From the NCBI GenBank assembly GCA_900088475.1, contig FLMG01001570.1, positions 125,030-189,029 on the forward strand: a stretch of DNA of 64,000 nt, read 5' to 3'. The position numbers and the translations under genes were made by a program. Under the pieces are notes generated by a model. That model did not search any database, was not told the DNA's origin, and saw only the letters and a program-made list of their open reading frames with translations. How positions within the stretch are numbered: the first letter of the stretch is position 1; each line of letters opens with the position of its first letter. This DNA comes from Hyphochytrium catenoides (taxonomy: Eukaryota; Sar; Hyphochytriomycetes; Hyphochytriales; Hyphochytriaceae). Shown one piece after another: positions 58,296-64,000 of the stretch.

Positions 58296-59237
58296 AAAGG
58301 GAGGGTGAACGGACAAGGACAAACCCACCGAAGGGGTAACTTGTACACACCGCATCGTCACGATCGGTAAAAGTTTACATCATTGCATGGAAACCGTTCA
58401 AGCTTGTTCTGGGCCACTGGGGTTCAATCACCGCAGGTACTTTCCTGGGGAGGAAGCAAGCAGCAGAATGCCTTTTGAAGGTGCATCCCGTATGATGGAA
58501 CCAGGTGGCCTCACGCTGTTGGTCCGTTATCAACTTTAGGACTGGTATAACCAGGGACACGAGGGTCAAAGCAAGTCCTGTGTTGGGCACTGCGAACAAC
58601 TACTACTTCTCATTCACGAAACTACGGCTCGTAGGAGAGGACCGCATCGTTGGTGAAGTAGGGAAACAGCTAATACTAACGATCCAAGACCCTCCCCTCC
58701 ATACGGGCAACCTCAAGACTACTAGGTGCACAGGAGGCTCTAGTATTGAGACCCAGTCCAAAGAATAAAACCCCGAGATTGCTTCTACAAAGCATCAAAC
58801 ACAAAGGGCCGAAGGTGGATGACCAGATTGACGGACTGATTTGTACTATTGCTTGTTCAGCGTTATAGGGCCATCTTGAAAGCAAGGCACGTGCTGCACA
58901 GTCATTGGATTGATGTAGACAACTTGAAGACTCAGGGATTTCATAGAGTATATATTTAGCGGTTAAGAAGTGTACGCTCTACTTGATCACCAAAAGGTAA
59001 ATAGGCGAGAAACTCTGGGACTATCGTCGCACACTTTTCTGCTTCCCTTGTTCAGGCCAAACCTACCTGATAAAGTTAAGAGAGCAGTGAAGACCATCTA
59101 GGAAATCAACGGTCTCCTACCATCAGATTGCAATCCCACATAAGTACCCAATTGTCAAGGAGAGAGAGCGGGAGACTTTGATTGATGAGGTACATGGCGC
59201 CTATGGACGCTCGTGACTGGTTGGAGCAATCGAGCTT
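58296..59237. other. Convergent intergenic region
   Basis: About 940 nt between convergent genes. Plus-strand frame 58505-58768 and minus-strand frame 58599-58375 overlap and lack ATG or family support. I see no repeat or RNA gene. Confidence 0.45.
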
Positions 59238-62200
59238 CTAGTACTCGAGAGCTTCCACGTCCGCCATGACCTCATCTATCAAAGTCTCCAGCTCTCTATC
59301 CTCGGCAAGGAGGGACTTATCGGGAAGGCGATTGTGTGGTTGGAAGGCGTTGCCTTCATAGAAGCTATTCACTGCTAGCTTCACTTCATCAGGTACCTCC
59401 AAGTCCAACGGAACCGGGATCGGGGAGAGAGAGATCGCCTCATCTTTTCCGGCTGGTCGGACTTCAGGCAGATCAAGAGCCTTCCAAACAGGTGTATTGC
59501 GCCCTCCCGCTTTTTCTTGGGCAGACAAGGTAGACGATGAATTAGTGTCCGTTAATAGCTGACAGACTTCAGCCTGGAACTGATCTCCAGAAGCCGGCTT
59601 GCCCACATTCCTGTCCACCTTCTGCGGACTCTCCCCAAAATTTAGTCGTTGCGGTCCACATACGACATTCATTCCAGATGGAGAGTTTTCCTTCCTACTT
59701 GATTCTTGTTGCGATGGCTGGGACGGCAAAGGTTGTCGTGTCAGCTTGAGCTTTGGTGTAGCCGATGCTGTCTCTTCTTGTCCCCCTTGACCTACCATAG
59801 TCTTTCCTTTGGACGCCTCGTCGGCTGCAACATCAGAGACACGGCCATTTCTGGTGACACGAGGGGTTAAGACCACAGGGGGAACTGGCTCCTTGACCTT
59901 CATGGCTTGCCTTGGACGGGGTCTCCTAGCCCTAAAGATGGGCCGAGCAGCAGCTCTGGACGATGCGGTAGAAGAATAAGCACGCGGAAGAGGCTGGGAG
60001 CTGCTATTCCCTACACTAGGACGAGATCCCGGCGAGACTCTGACCTCCGAAGACTTGTCAGAGATTGACCCCACCCTAGAATCAAGGAGTGGCCGGGCAA
60101 CGGTAGTGGGCATGGGAGAACCAGTGGGCTTTGAAGGACCAGCATCTATCAGGGGACATAAAATCTTGGAAGGAGGACCGTCGATATCGGACGTAGCAAT
60201 CTGTGGTCTCGTGTGTACAGGCTCTTGGATACCAAGCGCTGAGGAAGACAAGCTCTGGCCCTGTACTTCAGAAGCCTGAGGGCACTCAACGCAAGGCACT
60301 GATCGGGACAAAGGGTAAATGGAAGCATGGCCGTCTAACTCGGCGTCTTGCACAGTTGGTTGTGGTGACAAAGGGGAGGCTGTGACCGCATCTTGGATAG
60401 GCTCCGGGGAGTCCAGAAGTGGGAATACCGGGAAAGATAGCTTAGAGGTTGCTGGACTACTAGGGGCTGGAGTGCTCCCAAGGGCGCCACGGTCGATCAC
60501 CGACTGAACCGTCAACGGATCAGAAGCCATTGTGCAGGTTGCAGCGCTTGAGGTCAGCGTCTGCCCGGCACCAGAAGTAATACCATTGGGTGACGGCACT
60601 GTACGAATTGGATTTGAAGCATCCTTAGAGCAAGAGGAAGCGACAGATACATCAGGGCAGAAAGGACAGGACGGAGAACATGACCCCGTTTTTGACATCG
60701 GGCTGCTAGGAGGCGTAGCTCGAAGTGGCGGAAGAAGGATGTCGCAGTCATCCCCATCTAAAGGACCGAGTGAAGAAGTTCTCTTAGGCTTTTTGCGAAG
60801 CAAAGAGGAGCTCGGAAGGGGGGTCTTGGCCGCAGAGTCTGCACTGTAGTCTGGATCAGCATCCACCAGATAGGCAAGAGACCTAGTCTTGCTAGAAGGG
60901 TTCAGGCTAGAGCTCGCTGTAGTCAACCTGGGGGTGGAGACTGCTGCTTGAAAGCTACCCTGGACCGTAGACGACATAGCGGCGCAATCGAGCGTGGAAG
61001 CCGTAAATGCAGCGCCAAGAGGAGAGCCAGCAACAGATGTCGGTGGATTAGAAAGTGATTGAGGTAGAGCTCCGTGCTCCGTTGAAGAACCAAGCTGAGT
61101 ACCATTGACCAGAGTGCCACTCGTAGGGCGATTGGGGTGAGAGCTTTTGTCGCTCCAAGAGTCGTCTAAAGTAGTGCCACAGTTAATACTAGCGTTACCA
61201 GAGAGAGATAGAGCTTCAGATGTCACGCTGGCTGGTTGAACGATAGACCTTGCGTTGGTGTTACCGGAACCACAAGACGTAGAGGAGGGAGTCGATCGCG
61301 TGGGACGAGAGTTGGCTTCCGATACAATGAGGTGCCCCTCAGACTTGTCGGCGGTGACTGGAGATCCAGAGGTAATCCCAGGGTCAGAGCTGGTAGACTG
61401 AGAATTACCGTTAACTTGATCATCAAAGGGGTCTGAGATGGAGCTCGTGAAAGAGATGGCCGAGCTTGACTCAACAAGACGAAGATTAGGGACAATGGTC
61501 GGTGCTTGAGTGTTCAAAGCAGGTGCAGGTTCCTGAGGGGGAGAAGGGGACAGATCCTGAATGACACCGAGTTCCGAAGAAGGTTGAGGGACTAGGGACA
61601 TGGCTGACTGGCTCTGGAAAGCTGGATAGTACATGGTCGAAGGACTTGCAGGCGAACTCCAGATATCATTGCTGTCGAACCAAGCCGTATGTTGGGACTC
61701 ACTAAGCCATTGGAAGATGAAGAGGAAGAGCGCAACCGAAATACTCAGGAGAAACAGAACCGTAAGGGACCAAAGTAGGCAGCTCCCAACGAGGGCGATC
61801 AGGTTCGGACCGTTGAGGCAGAGATTGATCAATGCGTGACCCACAACAGTGCCCATACCCGTCAAAAATGCGCGGATGAGTTCCCAGCCGGCGATGAGGC
61901 AGAGGAGAGACCTGACGGACGCGTTGGGATATACAAGAGACGAGCCGAGATTAGCCGCGAAGTCCACCTTGAGGCTGAGAGCAGGAGTATCAGCGGCGGC
62001 GACATTCGTGATCGAGAACAGGGCCGTGATGATGAAGAGTAGTAGAAACGAGAGCCTCCACATACTTGGAATAGGTGTAAAGAGATGGAGGTTTATTGCG
62101 GAGATCGTCAAGTTTGCGGTCGCAAAGGTTAGGATCTGAGCTCTATTTAAGAACTTTTGAAGTGATTGTAAGCTGACAATGAGCTTGAAAGCGGCGACAC

Positions 62201-62348
62201 CAGTCGTGATTCCGATCTCCTTTCCGGGTCGATTATGCCTCTTTCTACAATTGCTTTCGTCCTGCAGCAGCTGGAGATCACACACAGCAGCAGTGCACAA
62301 TCTCCAGCTGCTGTTCGTCGCGAAGAGTCGCATGCCAAAAGGCAGCAA
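59238..62348 (-). CDS. Intronless orphan membrane protein with long Ser/Thr/Pro-rich tail (940-1,036 aa)
   Basis: One uninterrupted frame, 1,036 residues from the first ATG at 62348 or about 941 from the ATG at 62063. The second start gives a clean signal-anchor, MWRLSFLLLFIITALFSI; the upstream extension is weakly hydrophobic and may be leader. Two further membrane segments follow: around SLLCLIAGWELIRAFLTGMG and a very hydrophobic LVGSCLLWSLTVLFLLSISV. After that, about 750 residues are Ser/Thr/Pro-rich and low-complexity, with basic patches (RPIFRARRPRPRQAMKVK) and an acidic helical C-terminus, LEDRELETLIDEVMADVEAL-like, ending VEALEY. No enzymatic domain is recognised. Intactness over 3.1 kb argues that it is a real gene. 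The tail could be cytosolic and heavily phosphorylated, or extracellular and O-glycosylated; orientation is unclear. Confidence 0.75.
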   Translation of the reverse strand: MLPFGMRLFATNSSWRLCTAAVCDLQLLQDESNCRKRHNRPGKEIGITTGVAAFKLIVSLQSLQKFLNRAQILTFATANLTISAINLHLFTPIPSMWRLSFLLLFIITALFSITNVAAADTPALSLKVDFAANLGSSLVYPNASVRSLLCLIAGWELIRAFLTGMGTVVGHALINLCLNGPNLIALVGSCLLWSLTVLFLLSISVALFLFIFQWLSESQHTAWFDSNDIWSSPASPSTMYYPAFQSQSAMSLVPQPSSELGVIQDLSPSPPQEPAPALNTQAPTIVPNLRLVESSSAISFTSSISDPFDDQVNGNSQSTSSDPGITSGSPVTADKSEGHLIVSEANSRPTRSTPSSTSCGSGNTNARSIVQPASVTSEALSLSGNASINCGTTLDDSWSDKSSHPNRPTSGTLVNGTQLGSSTEHGALPQSLSNPPTSVAGSPLGAAFTASTLDCAAMSSTVQGSFQAAVSTPRLTTASSSLNPSSKTRSLAYLVDADPDYSADSAAKTPLPSSSLLRKKPKRTSSLGPLDGDDCDILLPPLRATPPSSPMSKTGSCSPSCPFCPDVSVASSCSKDASNPIRTVPSPNGITSGAGQTLTSSAATCTMASDPLTVQSVIDRGALGSTPAPSSPATSKLSFPVFPLLDSPEPIQDAVTASPLSPQPTVQDAELDGHASIYPLSRSVPCVECPQASEVQGQSLSSSALGIQEPVHTRPQIATSDIDGPPSKILCPLIDAGPSKPTGSPMPTTVARPLLDSRVGSISDKSSEVRVSPGSRPSVGNSSSQPLPRAYSSTASSRAAARPIFRARRPRPRQAMKVKEPVPPVVLTPRVTRNGRVSDVAADEASKGKTMVGQGGQEETASATPKLKLTRQPLPSQPSQQESSRKENSPSGMNVVCGPQRLNFGESPQKVDRNVGKPASGDQFQAEVCQLLTDTNSSSTLSAQEKAGGRNTPVWKALDLPEVRPAGKDEAISLSPIPVPLDLEVPDEVKLAVNSFYEGNAFQPHNRLPDKSLLAEDRELETLIDEVMADVEALEY

Positions 62349-62771
62349 TGAATCCAGTGCGCACTGCGTTAGAGAAGACCCCGCGTCCAGCTAGGCGCCT
62401 GCTGGTAGCTTTTCTTTGAGAGGATCCGCCCGCGAAAGGTTGACGGTGAGCGCAGCAGCAAGTACGGAAGGCATTAGCGAAGGGTCACATCTGTCAGAGG
62501 AACATAAAGGCTGAGAAAGACAAACGACGGTCACCGTAAGAAGAACAGCGTGATGGTTCCGACGCTAGTCGAAGAGAAACAAAAGAGGAATTCTCAAGCG
62601 ACCCATCAAGCATCGTCGAACGCGGCGGTGACTGGAAATGACCGTAGAAGGACGAAAGGAATCAGAAGGTAAGAACAAAGAAATGGAGAAAGGACAGATC
62701 ATCCCTTGTTTTGTCGTATTCTCTTCGCTGGTCCTTCTCAGCCGCGTCTGTTCTCTTTATCTGCTGCCTAC

Positions 62772-62794
62772 TGCTCTCTCTCTCTCTCTCTCTG
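62772..62794 (+). repeat. Short (CT)n microsatellite
   Basis: About 23 nt of alternating C and T on the plus strand, roughly 420 nt upstream of the first ATG of the minus-strand orphan gene. On that gene's coding strand it reads GA, opposite to the other tracts in the window. Confidence 0.85.
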
Positions 62795-63584
62795 GTTAGC
62801 GTTCTTGCTTCCCGAAGGCGACAGGCCAATCTGGAGCCTCTATGGTCTCCTTCCATCAAGAGAAGAATGGCTGGGTACAGGGAAGCATGGTCAGGAGGAT
62901 AGCAATTGTCCATGGAAATCAAAAGTGTTAATCCTCCTAGGTAAGCAAGGTAAAACAGGAGAAGGACAGGAGTCACAGGCAGAAGGAGATAGAAAGGGCG
63001 AAGGAGATGTAGAGGTCGGGAAAGGGAGCATAGTCACAAGCGACAAGCAACAGCCAAGGCTGACCACGAACCAGCAGATGAGAGGGGTCAAACCTTTCGA
63101 GGGCGAGGGGAGAACTTGGAGGCTTATTGAAAGGAGGGATCGAGGGCTGTCGCTTGGCTATTAAGTGGTGGCAAGAGCCTATCGATATCATCTACGACTC
63201 TTCCGTCCGTAGAGAGAGCAGAGCTCGATAGTCGTTCGTCGTCGTGTTCAAAGATCAGCCGCGTGAAGCAAAAAAGGAAAGGGAAAAGAAATGTGTGGCC
63301 ACGTCCTCCGAGACCACAGAGGAGGAGCATCGTTCGTTGATTGGTGGCAGTAAGGGAAAGGCAGCGGAGCATGGAAGCATCTTCTCTTGCCGCTTCTCCT
63401 TGGAACAAGTACTGCTTCTCCCTCCTTGTGCGTGTTCCTCGTCTTCTTTCCTCCTCCCTTGTTGGTTTCTTGCTGCTTCTGATGAAACAGAGCCTGGAGG
63501 CGGCACAGAGTAGCCTGTCTCGCCGCCGCTATGCGTTCAGCTCTGTTGCCTTTGAAAGGATCTCATCCTTGCTGTCTCGCAACG

Positions 63585-63702
63585 CTCTCTCTCTTCTCTT
63601 CCGCTCGCTCTCTTCTCTTCCTCTCTCTCTCTCCTCTCTTCCCCTCTCTCTCTCTCTCCTCTCTTCCCCTCTCTCTCTCTCGCCTCTCTTTCTGCCTCTC
63701 TC
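63585..63702 (+). repeat. CT-rich imperfect microsatellite cluster
   Basis: About 120 nt made of CT runs broken by TT, CC and CG, for example CTCTCTCTCTCC repeated with small variations. It is the longest uninterrupted pyrimidine cluster seen outside the gapped repeats. It creates long Leu/Ser frames on the plus strand and Arg/Glu frames on the minus strand that should not be annotated. Confidence 0.85.
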
Positions 63703-64000
63703 ACAAAGATCTGGATGAAAGATACACAAGAGATGATTTCCAAAACCATTGATTCCTCTCAAAGCCTTCTTTTGTAGATCTCAATCATTTTCCATGAAAC
63801 AAATGATCTTCGAAATCTTTCTTTCTCAGCCCGCGAGCCGTTATCATTCAAACTTCCAAAGAGCAAAGCTGTGCCTAGCAACCAGAATAATAAAGCGCTA
63901 AAAGCAGGTTGGATGGTAGCCTTCCAGCCATAGTGTAAACCTTGATACAGTAAGAAGGTACCAAAAACCCTTATTATCTATATTACAAATGGCAGTCTCC

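Larger units (their letters stand above)
62349..64000. other. Right-end region with CT-rich tracts, no supported gene
   Basis: The left part is the 5' flank of the minus-strand orphan gene. The plus-strand frame 62706-63164 and the frames at 63244-63718 are Ser/Leu or Arg/Glu-rich shadows of CT repeats, without recognisable domains. A plus-strand gene may begin beyond the window edge. Confidence 0.4.

Noticed and set aside
63341-63762. 125-residue plus-strand frame and minus-strand Arg/Glu frames near the right end
   Set aside because: Produced by CT-rich imperfect repeats; no start or splice context and no domain.
1-64000. CRISPR arrays, bacterial operons, phage or plasmid features
   Set aside because: No spaced direct repeats, Shine-Dalgarno-linked gene runs or prokaryotic gene families; all firm genes are spliced or eukaryote-type.

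Overview
This is a nuclear eukaryotic window. Genes are split by short GT-AG introns, mostly 45-300 nt. They encode eukaryote-only machinery: presenilin, EMC3, a CNOT2-type NOT-box protein, a TMF/golgin, TALE homeodomain proteins and a PPM/PP2C phosphatase. Gene density is high, about one gene per 4 kb on both strands. Base composition is moderate and CT/GA microsatellites are common, two of them interrupted by N gaps. A unicellular or algal protist fits, and a stramenopile-like lineage is plausible, but nothing here proves the taxon. No bacterial operons, CRISPR arrays, confident RNA genes or intact transposons were found. Exon coordinates were assigned by eye from frame continuity and splice consensus, so allow an error of 1-2 nt.

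Layout, left to right. 0-10.1 kb: peroxisomal GNPAT-like acyltransferase (+), then a TMF1-like golgin (+). 10.4-12 kb: a possible two-exon small gene (+) that overlaps, antisense, the 3' exon of a U-box-like basic protein (-). 12.6-16.4 kb: no resolved gene, only broken coding-like fragments. 16.4-17.7 kb: EMC3 (+). 17.8-21.7 kb: two TALE homeobox genes transcribed divergently from a shared 1.56-kb intergenic region. 22.6-23.7 kb: triosephosphate isomerase (+). 24.2-40.3 kb: a giant gene (-) for a protein of roughly 4,400 residues made of about 26 tandem C2-like modules, with an N-terminal coiled coil, a C-terminal Tudor/SH3-like module and an acidic tail. 41.2-42.7 kb: CNOT2-like (+). 43.1-45.9 kb: Tudor-like/coiled-coil/EF-hand protein (-). 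46.2-49.1 kb: myristoylation-motif PP2C (-). 49.1-52.2 kb: gene-poor, with a GA microsatellite and gap. 52.2-54.5 kb: presenilin (-). 55.3-58.3 kb: TPR plus double dsRBD protein (+). 59.2-62.3 kb: intronless orphan membrane protein with a very long Ser/Pro-rich tail (-). 62.3-64 kb: CT-rich sequence with no supported gene.

The genes do not form one pathway. Several belong to endomembrane biology (TMF golgin, EMC3, presenilin, possibly the C2 giant), which may be chance. The items most worth following are the C2-array giant, the divergent TALE homeobox pair (a candidate life-cycle or mating-type regulatory module) and the TPR-dsRBD fusion.
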